In this document: in pieces, positions 6,858 through 14,496 of the stretch
How positions within the stretch are numbered: position 1 is the stretch's first letter
Layout of the letters: each line of letters opens with the position of its first letter
Assembly (NCBI GenBank): GCA_038204185.1
Contig: JBBRDE010000079.1
Coordinates: forward strand, 1 to 19,423
Length of the DNA: 19,423 nt
Direction: 5' to 3'
DNA from: Salmonirosea sp038204185
GTDB taxonomy: Bacteria; Bacteroidota; Bacteroidia; Cytophagales; Spirosomataceae
Translations under genes and position numbers: made by a program
The notes under the pieces: generated by a model
What the model was told of the DNA's origin: nothing
What the model saw: only the letters and a program-made list of their open reading frames with translations
Database searches by the model: none

Positions 6858-8480
6858 CTAAAAAACTACTGTCTTTCCTTTGGGGTACTTAATCTCGAAC
6901 CGGATGTCAAAAGTACGGCTTTCATTGGGTTTTAGAGCAAACTCCCAGCTAAGCTTGCCGGTTTCGGGGTTACGTTTTGCACCCGATGCGTCCTCCACAT
7001 TAACTTCGATATCACTGTTTTGAGAAACTGGTACCTGATCTTCCAGCGTGAGTTGTAACGCTTCGGGTTTGGTATTACGTACTGTAATCCGATAGGTCAC
7101 AGTTTCGCGAATATTACTCCCAATGAACCGTTTGCTGCTAAATTCATTGAGTCGTTCCCGCTTCACAATCACTTTCTTGTCGCGCCCCAGCGACAGGGTC
7201 AGCGTATCTATCGTATTCTGGATAGTCAACTGAGTTTCACCCACGTAGGTTCCCTGAAAATAGACGTTTGCGGTACCGTTTAATAAGTTGTATTTTTCCC
7301 ATCCGGTGAGTTGGGCTACTAGGAATGCGTCCGTATCGAGTTTCGGAATAGCAAAGTGGCGATAGGTAGCCGGAACCTCGTGCCGGGCAATATCCACCAA
7401 TTGCGGCTGGCCACCCGTGGGAATGTCGTAGGGTAGGGCAATGTCGAAGGAAACCGACAGGTCATTTACCTCAATTTGAGTAAAATCAGCCGTGGATTGG
7501 ACATCCGCCATTGGAGCCGGCATGGCTTCTGCTGCGCTACCTTTAATAACATATTTAGCAGATCCTATGGGTATCCTTTGTTCGTTCATTCCCTCTTGCC
7601 TCACGATCGGCTGGGGGAAGTCAACGTATTGCGTCGTCAGCTCAGGTTTGTTCCCCCCGAGGGCTGGATTTGAGGTAGACAGCGTAAGCCGAACTTTGTC
7701 CCAGTTTTGTCCGGTATTTTGGAATACTCTGGCTTTGTACGAAAGACTGACCGGAGTTTGGGTGTCTTTCACGCGCAGGTCGTACACAGGCCGCCAACCC
7801 GCGCCATTCACCACGTACGAAAGTTCCAGATTCAGGGGCGTGCGGGCCGAAGCCGTCACGCTCACCTCGATGCTGCCCGTGGGTTGATTCCGCTGGATCT
7901 GCCACACGGAAAGCTGATTTTTAAGATTTGTCTCCTGCAATTTTAAGGCCGTAAGCTGGTCTTTGATTTTAATTAACCTGGTGCCGATATCGGTCAACCG
8001 TTCCCGATAAAAATTGGCTAATTCTTTTAAATCCGTCACTTTTACTCCCATCGAGGAACCGCTCACTTGCTTGTTAACCAATATAAGTACTTTTTCTTCT
8101 TCGAGGACTGATCGCGACAATTCGGCGGCGGCGATATCGTCCTGCACGGTGCGCAGCGTATCGTCGAGGCGCAGGATGTTGGTGGGGCGGGGCGCATTGC
8201 GCAGGTAGTCACGCACGAACCTAACGCCCGTGATCACGGCATTGCCCGTACCTTTCACCTGAATACTGTTTGGGTCGATGGTGAGGGGTATATTATCGAT
8301 CAAAACCAGCTGGTCACCCGGCTGAATCGTGGTTTTGGCAGTAGCCGTCAGTTCTGCACGATTCAAAAAAACTATGGCGTGGGTGAGGGTAGGGGTTACG
8401 TGCGGGGAGGGCGTGTTTTGGGAAATAGCCGGAGGCAGAACGCCGCAGGCGAAGACAAAAAGCAGAAATATCTTTCTCAT
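6858..8480 (-). CDS. Secreted DUF4139 domain (MuiA-like) protein
   Basis: A 540-residue protein with a signal peptide (MRKIFLLFVFACGVLPPAIS). The DUF4140-type N-terminal domain (about 30-125) includes HAIVFLNRAELTATAK, GDQLVLIDNIP and PNSIQVKG. A coiled-coil region lies at about 110-205 (LRTVQDDIAAAELSRSVLEE, ELANFYRERLTDIG, LQETNLKNQLS). The DUF4139 domain (about 210-540) includes ELSYVVNGAGWRPVYDLRV, LSYKARVFQNTGQNWDKVRL, LTLSTSNPALGG, a glycine- and proline-containing insert, and the terminal SWEFALKPNESRTFDIRFEIKYPKGK. The MuiA (mucoidy inhibitor) name comes from a genetic phenotype in enterobacteria; the molecular function is unknown. It is divergent from the dehydrogenase gene across a 132-bp gap. 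Confidence 0.92.
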   Translation of the reverse strand: MRKIFLLFVFACGVLPPAISQNTPSPHVTPTLTHAIVFLNRAELTATAKTTIQPGDQLVLIDNIPLTIDPNSIQVKGTGNAVITGVRFVRDYLRNAPRPTNILRLDDTLRTVQDDIAAAELSRSVLEEEKVLILVNKQVSGSSMGVKVTDLKELANFYRERLTDIGTRLIKIKDQLTALKLQETNLKNQLSVWQIQRNQPTGSIEVSVTASARTPLNLELSYVVNGAGWRPVYDLRVKDTQTPVSLSYKARVFQNTGQNWDKVRLTLSTSNPALGGNKPELTTQYVDFPQPIVRQEGMNEQRIPIGSAKYVIKGSAAEAMPAPMADVQSTADFTQIEVNDLSVSFDIALPYDIPTGGQPQLVDIARHEVPATYRHFAIPKLDTDAFLVAQLTGWEKYNLLNGTANVYFQGTYVGETQLTIQNTIDTLTLSLGRDKKVIVKRERLNEFSSKRFIGSNIRETVTYRITVRNTKPEALQLTLEDQVPVSQNSDIEVNVEDASGAKRNPETGKLSWEFALKPNESRTFDIRFEIKYPKGKTVVF

Positions 8481-8508
8481 GGCTAGGTAGGTTCTTGAAA
8501 ATACTGAT

Positions 8509-8539
8509 TTTGTAACGTGTCCGGGTAGTGTGATATTTG
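8509..8539 (+). promoter_or_regulatory. Candidate Bacteroidota-type promoter for the LDH2-family gene
   Basis: TTTG at 8509-8512 is followed after 19 nt by GATATTTG (8532-8539), matching TTTG-N19-TAnnTTTG except for the first base of the -7 element. A perfect -7 match, TACGTTTG, lies at 8540-8547 but has no TTTG at the right distance. Transcription would start about 55-70 nt before the gene. Confidence 0.3.
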
Positions 8540-8612
8540 TACGTTTGCGCTGGCAAAGTTTGCTTTTTATTTATTCAGTTCGAAAACCACCCTACACGTT
8601 TAATTCGCTCCC

Positions 8613-9689
8613 ATGTACCAGGCCGATTATCTACAAAAATTCGTTCAGCAGGTATTTGAAAAAATAGGTTGCCCACCACAGGAAGCACTGCTAGCTTCCG
8701 AAGTACTAATAAGTGCCGATTTGCGCGGCGTGGATTCTCACGGCATAGCCCGCTTGGGGGGCTATGTCCGACTATATGATAATGGTCGTTTGAACCCTAC
8801 CCCGCAGGTACGTGTCGTGTACGAAACTCCCAGTACGGCAACCGTAGACGGTGACCGGGGGCTGGGTCTGGTGGTAGCGCCACAGGCCATGCGCATTGCG
8901 ATGGATAAGGCCAGTAAGGTAGGATCAGGCTGGGTGTCGGTGCGCAACTCCAATCACTTCGGCATCGCGGGCTACCACGCTATGATGGCCCTTGAAAAAG
9001 ATATGATCGGCTGGACGATGACCAACGCGGCCCCACTGGTGACTCCCACCTTTTCATTAGATAAATTGCTGGGTACAAATCCGATAGCCGTAGCGGTACC
9101 CACCCGAAACGAGCCGCCCTTCGTGGCCGACTTCGCCTCGACAGCCGTGGCCTACGGAAAATTCGAGATTCTGCAACGGCAGGGCTTACCCGCGCCGCTG
9201 GGTTGGGCGCAGGATGCCGAAGGTAACCCTACTGATGATTCCAATGCCGTGAAAAGTGGGGGCGGGCTGTTGCCGCTCGGCTCCGACCGTGAACACGGTA
9301 GCCACAAAGGCTATGGCCTGGGAGCGATCGTCGATATCTTCTCAGGGGTACTTTCGGGTGCCAATTACGGTCCCTGGGTACCCCCCTTTGCTACAGCGGG
9401 TTTTATGGCGGCGCAGGCGGGCGTGGGGCTGGGGACGGGACACTTTTTGGGGGCGATGTGCGTTGATGGTTTTCGGCCTGTGGAAGAATTCAAAGACAAT
9501 ATGGATCGTTGGATTGGGGCCTTCCGCAAGGCGCGGGCTGTTGAAGGCAAGCAGGTGATTATCCCCGGCGACCCTGAGCGCGAAGCCGAAGCGATCCGCC
9601 GACAGGAAGGCATTCCCTTGTTGGAAACTGTGGTGCAATCCCTGGTCGAGCTGGCGCAGCGCTTTGAGTTGGAGTTTAACGTAGTATAG
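8613..9689 (+). CDS. Ldh family (malate/L-lactate dehydrogenase type 2) NAD(P)-dependent oxidoreductase
   Basis: A 358-residue member of the LDH2 family, which reduces 2-oxo acids with NAD(P)H by a fold unrelated to classical lactate dehydrogenase; members include malate, ureidoglycolate and 2,3-diketogulonate reductases. Visible motifs are LRGVDSHGIARL (38-49), WVSVRNSNHFGIAGYHA with the conserved histidine at about 115, LLGTNPIAVAVP (152-163), FVADFASTAVAYGK (170-183) and SHKGYGLGAIVDIFSG (230-245). Full length is normal for the family. The substrate cannot be told from the sequence and no neighbouring pathway genes help. It is a single-gene unit on the plus strand, divergent from the MuiA-like gene. 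Confidence 0.92.
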   Translation: MYQADYLQKFVQQVFEKIGCPPQEALLASEVLISADLRGVDSHGIARLGGYVRLYDNGRLNPTPQVRVVYETPSTATVDGDRGLGLVVAPQAMRIAMDKASKVGSGWVSVRNSNHFGIAGYHAMMALEKDMIGWTMTNAAPLVTPTFSLDKLLGTNPIAVAVPTRNEPPFVADFASTAVAYGKFEILQRQGLPAPLGWAQDAEGNPTDDSNAVKSGGGLLPLGSDREHGSHKGYGLGAIVDIFSGVLSGANYGPWVPPFATAGFMAAQAGVGLGTGHFLGAMCVDGFRPVEEFKDNMDRWIGAFRKARAVEGKQVIIPGDPEREAEAIRRQEGIPLLETVVQSLVELAQRFELEFNVV

Positions 9690-9898
9690 TAGATGCTGCA
9701 TGTTAGATAATAGAATTATTCAATTATCTTATATTCAGTAAGTTGTTCCATATATTTAGCTTAAATAAATGCAAGCTGATTGTGCTTTGCTACCTATTTG
9801 CCCATCTTGTCGAGAATTAGAATGAGATCGTACTCACAAAAGCCCATTTTCAATTTCCAACTAACAATCGCACCGGCGACCCGGTTTACATTAAAATA

Positions 9899-10936
9899 AT
9901 GTCACGTAATATCAAGATAGGGGCTTTTATAACCCTTGCGGTTCTGTCCACTACATTTACATTCTATTTCTGGCAAATTTTCAAAACTCCTAACCTGCAA
10001 CATGAGAAGCAGGAAAGCTTTGCCTTACTAATTCCTGAGGGAGCTACCTACCAGTCGGTGCTGGATACGTTGAAAAAGCACGATGTGGTCAACGATCAGG
10101 TTTCTTTTCTGTTTTTGGCCAAAATGCTGAAATACCCCCAACGGGTGCGGGCAGGACGTTACCTGATTAAGCCCAATTCTACCAACTACGCGGTGCTTAA
10201 AAAACTCCGGGAGGGTGATCAGGATGCCGTGCGCCTGACTTTTAACAATATCCGTCTGAAGGAAGAACTAATCGCGCGAATTGGCCCGCGCTTTGCCTTC
10301 GGCGAACAAAAATTCCGCCAAGCTATCGACAGTCCCGAGGTAGTGCAAAAGTACGGCTTCGACACGACTACCGTTGTGAGTATGTTTCTGCCCAATACCT
10401 ACGACATTTACTGGAATGTAGGGGCCGAGAAATTTCTGGATCGGATGCACGATGAGTATCAAAAGTTCTGGACCCCCGAGCGCCGGGCCAAAGCCAAAGC
10501 AATTAACCTGACGCCTGTGGAGGTAGCTACGCTGGCTTCGATCGTGGAGGAGGAGCAGGCCCGCAAAAAAGACGAGCGCCCCAAAGTGGCGGGCATGTAC
10601 ATCAACCGACTGCAGGCAGGAATGCCCTTGCAGGCTGACCCAACAGTCAAGTTCGCACTTGGTGATTTTGCCATTAAGCGCATCCTGACAGCCCAACTGA
10701 TGGTACCCTCGCCATACAACACCTACCGCAACACAGGCCTGCCGCCCGGCCCCATTCGTCTGGCCGATCAGGTGTCGCTGGATGCCGTGCTAAACTATGA
10801 AAAGCATAACTATACCTACATGTGTGCCAAAGCCGACCTATCGGGCTACCACGCTTTTGCCGATAACTACACCGATCATCTGGCCAACGCCCGGCTGTAC
10901 CAGGCCGAGCTAAACCGGCGAAATATAATGAAATGA
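9899..10936 (+). CDS. mltG: Endolytic transglycosylase MltG
   Basis: MltG is a membrane-anchored lytic transglycosylase that cuts nascent peptidoglycan strands and helps set glycan length. The 345-residue product has one N-terminal transmembrane helix (about 8-27; GAFITLAVLSTTFTFYFW). A LysM-like region follows (about 42-105; FALLIPEGATYQSVLDTLKK), then the YceG catalytic domain. The likely catalytic glutamate is about residue 217 in TLASIVEEEQ, followed by RPKVAGMYINRLQAGMPLQA, DPTVKFALGD, and PSPYNTYRNTGLPPGPI, all hallmarks of the family. The ATG follows an AT-rich leader; no Shine-Dalgarno site is evident. Confidence 0.95.
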   Translation: MSRNIKIGAFITLAVLSTTFTFYFWQIFKTPNLQHEKQESFALLIPEGATYQSVLDTLKKHDVVNDQVSFLFLAKMLKYPQRVRAGRYLIKPNSTNYAVLKKLREGDQDAVRLTFNNIRLKEELIARIGPRFAFGEQKFRQAIDSPEVVQKYGFDTTTVVSMFLPNTYDIYWNVGAEKFLDRMHDEYQKFWTPERRAKAKAINLTPVEVATLASIVEEEQARKKDERPKVAGMYINRLQAGMPLQADPTVKFALGDFAIKRILTAQLMVPSPYNTYRNTGLPPGPIRLADQVSLDAVLNYEKHNYTYMCAKADLSGYHAFADNYTDHLANARLYQAELNRRNIMK

Positions 10937-10942
10937 GTAGAC

Positions 10943-11028
10943 AGTTGACGGTGGACAGTTGAAAATTCACCTCATAGTTTCTATAATCCCTGAAAACACT
11001 GTCCTCCGTCAATTGTCCACCGTCAACT
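10943..11028. repeat. GTTGACGGTGGAC inverted repeat between mltG and the thioesterase gene
   Basis: The left arm AGTTGACGGTGGACAGTTGA (10943-10962) and the right arm (11009-11028), read on the minus strand as AGTTGACGGTGGACAATTGA, match at 19 of 20 positions. A further related unit, GACGGAGGACAGTG, continues on the minus strand at about 11000-11013. The arms face each other across about 46 bp, start 6 nt after the mltG stop and end 6 nt before the next ATG. The loop has no coding potential. Related copies lie at 5292-5467 and 13680-13700. Confidence 0.8.
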
Positions 11029-11034
11029 AAAAAA

Positions 11035-11448
11035 ATGTTTACCTACGAAACAAAAGGAATACGGGTACGGTACGCTGATACCGATCAGATGGGCTATGTG
11101 TATTATGGTAATTACGCTCGTTACTACGAAATTGGCCGCGTGGAAGCGTTGCGTAGCCTGGACTTCCATTATAAGGTGATGGAAGCCAAAGGGATTATAA
11201 TGCCGGTCTACGAAAACCGCTCAAGGTATCACCAGCCCGCACGCTACGACGATTTGTTGAGCATTCAAATCAGCATTCACAAGCTGCCGACGGTCCGTGT
11301 GGTTTTTTACTATGAAATTCGCAACCAGGAGAGCATTTTATTGAATACGGGCGAAACCACCCTGGTTTTTCAAAAGCGGGACACGGGCAAGTTGTGCATG
11401 GCACCAGCCGATTTGCTGGAAAAACTATATCCCTACTATTCGGATTGA
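11035..11448 (+). CDS. Acyl-CoA thioesterase, YbgC/4HBT hotdog family
   Basis: A 137-residue single hotdog-fold thioesterase, predicted to hydrolyse short or aromatic acyl-CoA thioesters in the cytoplasm. The active-site motif is RYADTDQMGYVYYGNYARYY (residues 12-31), with Asp17 as the expected catalytic acid. The family helix follows in EIGRVEALRSLDF, then the beta strands RYHQPARYDDLLSIQISI, VVFYYEIRNQ and NTGETTLVFQKRDTGKL. YbgC-type proteins are often coded near the Tol-Pal genes, but not here. The gene is separated by only 10 nt from the downstream YihY-family gene, so both are probably in one transcript that ends at the terminator near 12400. Confidence 0.92.
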   Translation: MFTYETKGIRVRYADTDQMGYVYYGNYARYYEIGRVEALRSLDFHYKVMEAKGIIMPVYENRSRYHQPARYDDLLSIQISIHKLPTVRVVFYYEIRNQESILLNTGETTLVFQKRDTGKLCMAPADLLEKLYPYYSD

Positions 11449-11458
11449 GCTGTAGCCT

Positions 11459-12376
11459 ATGCTGGAAAAATTACTTCAATCCCGCCAGTTCCAAAGGTTC
11501 AGCCAGTGGCTGAAAAACACCACCCTGTTCCGGGGGTCGGTGACACTTTACGATATTCTGGTAAATCTCATTGACAAACTAATGGTCTACGATATAGACC
11601 AACGGGCGTCTTCGGTGGCTTTCAGTCTGACATTGTCCGCTTTTCCGGCCATCATCTCTTTTTTTACCCTCATTCCCTACATCCCCGTTGAGAACCTGCA
11701 GGCCCAGATTATGGATTTCCTGCGCGAACTGATGCCCAGCAGCATTTACGCCGAAGCTCAGACCACCATACTCGATATTATCAGCCGTCCCCGCCGCGAC
11801 ATTTTGTCGGTGGGTTTTATCCTTACCATTGTCACGTCCACCAACGGCATGGTATCCCTCATGCACTCGTTCAACGTGGTCTACCGGGACGAGGATAATC
11901 GGGGTTTCTTCAAAACCCGCGCTATTGCCCTGATGCTGACAATCCTGCTAGCCCTGATTATTTTTCTGTCGGTGGTGTTGCTGATTGTAGGCGACGGCGT
12001 GATGCAGGTTGTCAGTGAATGGCATATCATCCGCGATGCCTGGATCATCAATCTGGTGAACGTGCTGCGCTACATCATGACCCTGGCCGCGCTGACAATT
12101 GGTGTTTCGCTCATCTACCGATTCGCCCCGAATCGTAAGGTCCGGATGTCGTTTTTTAACGCGGGTGCATTCATCGCCTCAGCTCTGATCGTACTGGCAA
12201 CCTATGGATTCTCATTTTACCTCTCCAATTTTAGTACATACAACAAGCTGTACGGATCTATTGGTACCATGATCGCTCTGATGGTGTGGATTTACTTGAT
12301 CGCCCTGCTCCTGATTTTTGGGTTTGAAATAAACGCCAGTATCATTATGGCACGCCGGGGCAAAAAGCCAAAATAA
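11459..12376 (+). CDS. YihY/virulence factor BrkB family membrane protein
   Basis: A 305-residue inner-membrane protein with about six hydrophobic helices: AFSLTLSAFPAIISFFTLIPY, ILSVGFILTIVTSTNGMVSL, ALMLTILLALIIFLSVVLL, VNVLRYIMTLAALTIGVSLI, FFNAGAFIASALIVLATYGF and a last helix ending FGFEINASI. The N-terminal DIDQRASSVAFSLTLSAFP, the middle IYRFAPNRKV and the late YNKLYGSIGTMIALMVWIYL are family signatures. The family was once labelled as RNase BN by mistake; its true function is unknown. It starts 10 nt after the thioesterase stop. Confidence 0.94.
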   Translation: MLEKLLQSRQFQRFSQWLKNTTLFRGSVTLYDILVNLIDKLMVYDIDQRASSVAFSLTLSAFPAIISFFTLIPYIPVENLQAQIMDFLRELMPSSIYAEAQTTILDIISRPRRDILSVGFILTIVTSTNGMVSLMHSFNVVYRDEDNRGFFKTRAIALMLTILLALIIFLSVVLLIVGDGVMQVVSEWHIIRDAWIINLVNVLRYIMTLAALTIGVSLIYRFAPNRKVRMSFFNAGAFIASALIVLATYGFSFYLSNFSTYNKLYGSIGTMIALMVWIYLIALLLIFGFEINASIIMARRGKKPK

Positions 12377-12377
12377 G

Positions 12378-12408
12378 AAATGCCGGACTATAATAATCCG
12401 GCATTTTT
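12378..12408 (+). terminator. Intrinsic terminator after the YihY-family gene
   Basis: The 10-bp stem AAATGCCGGA (12378-12387) / TCCGGCATTT (12397-12406) surrounds a 9-nt AT loop and ends in a T-run (12404-12408). It begins immediately after the stop codon and closes the thioesterase-YihY transcript. The flanking A-run gives some bidirectional symmetry, though the next gene is also on the plus strand. Confidence 0.85.
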
Positions 12409-12609
12409 ACAATACCCTAACCCATTAAGATCAGAATTTGCTAATCTTTAAGTAAGCAAAGCCAATCGGTGAAACTAATCGAATACCGTGCCAAAAACTA
12501 AAAAAATTATAAATTTTTGTATCGAGAAGTTATATTAATTGTAATATATTTTTACCGTTTACTCATTAACAGCGTTACTTTTTCAATCCTGGGTAGTTAT
12601 ATAGCAAAA

Positions 12610-12629
12610 CCCGGTCGATCTACACCGGG
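12610..12629 (+). other. GC-rich hairpin just upstream of the glycosyltransferase start
   Basis: CCCGGT (12610-12615) and ACCGGG (12624-12629) form a 6-bp GC stem with an 8-nt loop inside an otherwise AT-rich leader. AAGGAAATTA follows directly, giving a Shine-Dalgarno-like AGGA about 5 nt before the preferred ATG at 12640. It may influence translation initiation or mRNA stability; no T-run follows, so it is not a terminator. Confidence 0.4.
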
Positions 12630-12639
12630 AAGGAAATTA

Positions 12640-13662
12640 ATGGAATGCCACATGAAAGTACCCCTGATTTCTGTCATCTGTACTACCTACAATCACAAAG
12701 AATTTATTGATGAGGCGTTGACGTCGGTAGCCCGACAAACGTATCCCAATATAGAACTCATCATTATTGACAATGCCAGTACCGACCAGACCCTGGGCCG
12801 AATCGAGGTTTTTTGCCAACAGCACCCGCACGCTATCCGCATCGCCAATGCCTGGAACAGAGGCCTCTGTGCGGCCTTCAATCAGGGACTAGCCTTGGCC
12901 AGGGGAAAGTATATGGTGGATTTTTCGGGTGACGATATTATGCTACCCGCTCGAATCGAGCGCCAGGTGTCCTTCTTTGAAAATCTGCCCGAAGCTTACG
13001 GAGTAGTGTTTTCTAATGCCCAATATATTGACGCTACGGGTGCTCCGGGCAGATTTCACTACCCTATTAACGAAAAGAGCCAAGCAACGGTACCCGTGCC
13101 TTCAGGTGATGTGTATCAGGCTATTTTGGAACGCTATTTTATCTGCACGCCCACCATGATGATCCGCCGAAGCGTGCTTGAGGTGCTGGGCGGATATGAC
13201 GAATCGCTCACGTATGAAGATTTTGATTTTTGGGTTCGTTCGTCGGTAAGGTACTCCTATGCCTATCAGGATGAAGTACTTACCCAAAAGAGACTCCTTC
13301 CGCATTCACTGTCGAGCCAGGTTTACCAGCCAGGGAGTGGCATGTTGCAATCCACCTTAGCAGTATGCGACAAAGCGTATGATCTCAACCGCAGACAAGA
13401 GGAATTCGACGCGTTAGCCCGCAGAATTCGCACCTTTATTAGAAAGTGTTTTTATGCTCAGGAATTTGAACTGGCGGTTCGCTTCCGAGATTTGCTCAAT
13501 TATATCGAAGACCCAGGCCTGGGTACCGAATTCATCATACTGCTGTGCCGTTTACGTTTTCCCATCAATTGGGCATACCGCTTTTATGTACAGCGATGGC
13601 AAAAAAAAATAACCTCCCGGAAAGATTTCGAGGCGAATTTTGTTACAAATCTGCACGAGTAG
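12640..13662 (+). CDS. Glycosyltransferase family 2 protein
   Basis: A GT-A fold transferase of about 340 residues that would add a sugar from a nucleotide-sugar donor to an envelope polysaccharide or glycolipid; donor and acceptor are unknown. Motifs, numbered from the chosen start, are PLISVICTTYNHKEFIDEAL (8-27), IIIDNASTDQT (41-51), NRGLCAAFNQGLALARGKY (73-91), the metal-binding DFSGDD (94-99), and CTPTMMIRRSVLEVLGGYDE followed by YEDFDFWVR. I chose ATG 12640, with the alternative at 12652. The open frame extends back to 12517, but those residues (MYREVILIVIYFYRLL...) come from AT-rich leader and do not look like this family. No transmembrane helix is evident. It is not inside a recognisable polysaccharide cluster. 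Confidence 0.9.
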   Translation: MECHMKVPLISVICTTYNHKEFIDEALTSVARQTYPNIELIIIDNASTDQTLGRIEVFCQQHPHAIRIANAWNRGLCAAFNQGLALARGKYMVDFSGDDIMLPARIERQVSFFENLPEAYGVVFSNAQYIDATGAPGRFHYPINEKSQATVPVPSGDVYQAILERYFICTPTMMIRRSVLEVLGGYDESLTYEDFDFWVRSSVRYSYAYQDEVLTQKRLLPHSLSSQVYQPGSGMLQSTLAVCDKAYDLNRRQEEFDALARRIRTFIRKCFYAQEFELAVRFRDLLNYIEDPGLGTEFIILLCRLRFPINWAYRFYVQRWQKKITSRKDFEANFVTNLHE

Positions 13663-13679
13663 CTGTGCGCTTATTCAGA

Positions 13680-13700
13680 AGTTGACTGTATACTGTTGAG
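13680..13700 (+). repeat. Diverged copy of the GTTGAC intergenic repeat
   Basis: AGTTGACTGTATACTGTTGA (13680-13699) aligns with the 20-bp arm at 10943-10962 at about 15 positions, with changes in the centre. It lies in the 73-bp gap after the glycosyltransferase stop. Only one arm is present, so it may be a remnant or a chance match. Confidence 0.4.
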
Positions 13701-13735
13701 TAATCCTGTTTTTCACCCATATATACTTATAAAAA

Positions 13736-14362
13736 GTGCCCGCAGAACTAATTCGTATTTACCCCGATAATCCCGATCCCCGCCGTATCCGGCAGGTTGC
13801 CGAATGCCTCCGGGCCGGGGGATTGGTCATATATCCCACCGATACGGTATATGGACTTGGATGTGACATCCATAATACCCGAGCCGTTGAGAAGGTAGCC
13901 TGGATCAAAGGTATTAAGCCGCAGAAGAATGATTTTTCGTTCATTTGTTACGATTTAAGCCACATTGCCGATTACGCCAAAGTGAGTAATGCCGCCTTTA
14001 AATTAATGAAAAAAGCTCTCCCCGGGCCCTTTACTTTCATTCTCGGGGCTAATAACAATGTCCCTAAGCTGTTAAATACCAACAAAAAGACTGTGGGTAT
14101 TCGAGTGCCAAATAATGAAATCCCCCGTTTTTTTGTGCGAGAATTGGGTAACCCGATTATTACTACCTCAATCAAGGACGATGACGAAGTAATCGAGTAT
14201 TCCACCGATCCTGAATTAATTTTTGAGAAGTTTCAGCATCAAGTCGACATCGTGGTAGATGGTGGCTATGGTGGGAACGTGGGATCTACAATAGTGGACG
14301 CTACAACCGACGAATTTGAAATAATTCGTGAGGGTCTGGGGGATTTGTCTCTGTACCTTTAG
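13736..14362 (+). CDS. YrdC/Sua5 superfamily protein of the YciO type
   Basis: A 208-residue single-domain member of the superfamily that includes TsaC/Sua5, the enzymes making threonylcarbamoyl-AMP for tRNA t6A. Superfamily motifs are seen in VIYPTDTVYGLGCDI (31-45), LPGPFTFIL (95-103), KTVGIRVPNNEIP (118-130), STIVD (184-188) and IIREGLGD (196-203). The details point to the YciO branch: the start LIRIYPDNPDPR resembles YciO, the KRP-type motif of TsaC is replaced by KPQKNDFSFICYD (61-73), and the TsaC SxN motif is replaced by ITTSIKDDD. YciO proteins are reported not to replace TsaC, so a t6A role should not be assumed. The start codon is GTG; an in-frame TAA lies at 13730-13732, so no longer start exists. 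Confidence 0.88.
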   Translation: MPAELIRIYPDNPDPRRIRQVAECLRAGGLVIYPTDTVYGLGCDIHNTRAVEKVAWIKGIKPQKNDFSFICYDLSHIADYAKVSNAAFKLMKKALPGPFTFILGANNNVPKLLNTNKKTVGIRVPNNEIPRFFVRELGNPIITTSIKDDDEVIEYSTDPELIFEKFQHQVDIVVDGGYGGNVGSTIVDATTDEFEIIREGLGDLSLYL

Positions 14363-14434
14363 AATAATAAAATTGCACCAAAAACGGTTGAAAGCTTAAT
14401 GATCTCCTTGGAATAAATATTTTTTTATAATTTT

Positions 14435-14465
14435 TTTGATAATTCCTCTGTCTTTGCCATATTTG
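14435..14465 (+). promoter_or_regulatory. Candidate promoter of the WbqC-family gene
   Basis: TTTG at 14435-14438 is followed after 19 nt by CATATTTG (14458-14465), one base from TTTG-N19-TAnnTTTG. Transcription would begin near 14470, leaving a leader of only about 25 nt before the ATG at 14497. The element lies within the dyad at 14438-14485. Confidence 0.4.
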
Positions 14466-14485
14466 GTAATGACAGAGGAATTATC
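14438..14485. promoter_or_regulatory. Perfect 15-bp dyad overlapping the candidate WbqC promoter
   Basis: GATAATTCCTCTGTC (14438-14452) and GACAGAGGAATTATC (14471-14485) are exact reverse complements. After one mismatch (T14453/T14470) the inner bases TTGCCA and TGGTAA continue the pairing with one G-T wobble, leaving a 4-nt loop. The total span is 48 bp, ending 11 nt before the start codon. There is no T-run after the right arm on either strand; the long T-run precedes the left arm. It is therefore better explained as an operator or a structured 5' leader than as a terminator. Confidence 0.6.
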
Positions 14486-14496
14486 TGACCGACCTG

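Noticed and set aside
9705..9729. AGATAAT/ATTATCT hairpin after the LDH2-family gene as a terminator
   Set aside because: Seven AT-rich pairs with no T-run are too weak to call.
12517..12639. N-terminal extension of the glycosyltransferase as an extra membrane helix
   Set aside because: The frame is open but the sequence is AT-rich leader. It contains the GC hairpin and the AGGA site, and the family normally starts a few residues before the PLISVICTTYN strand.
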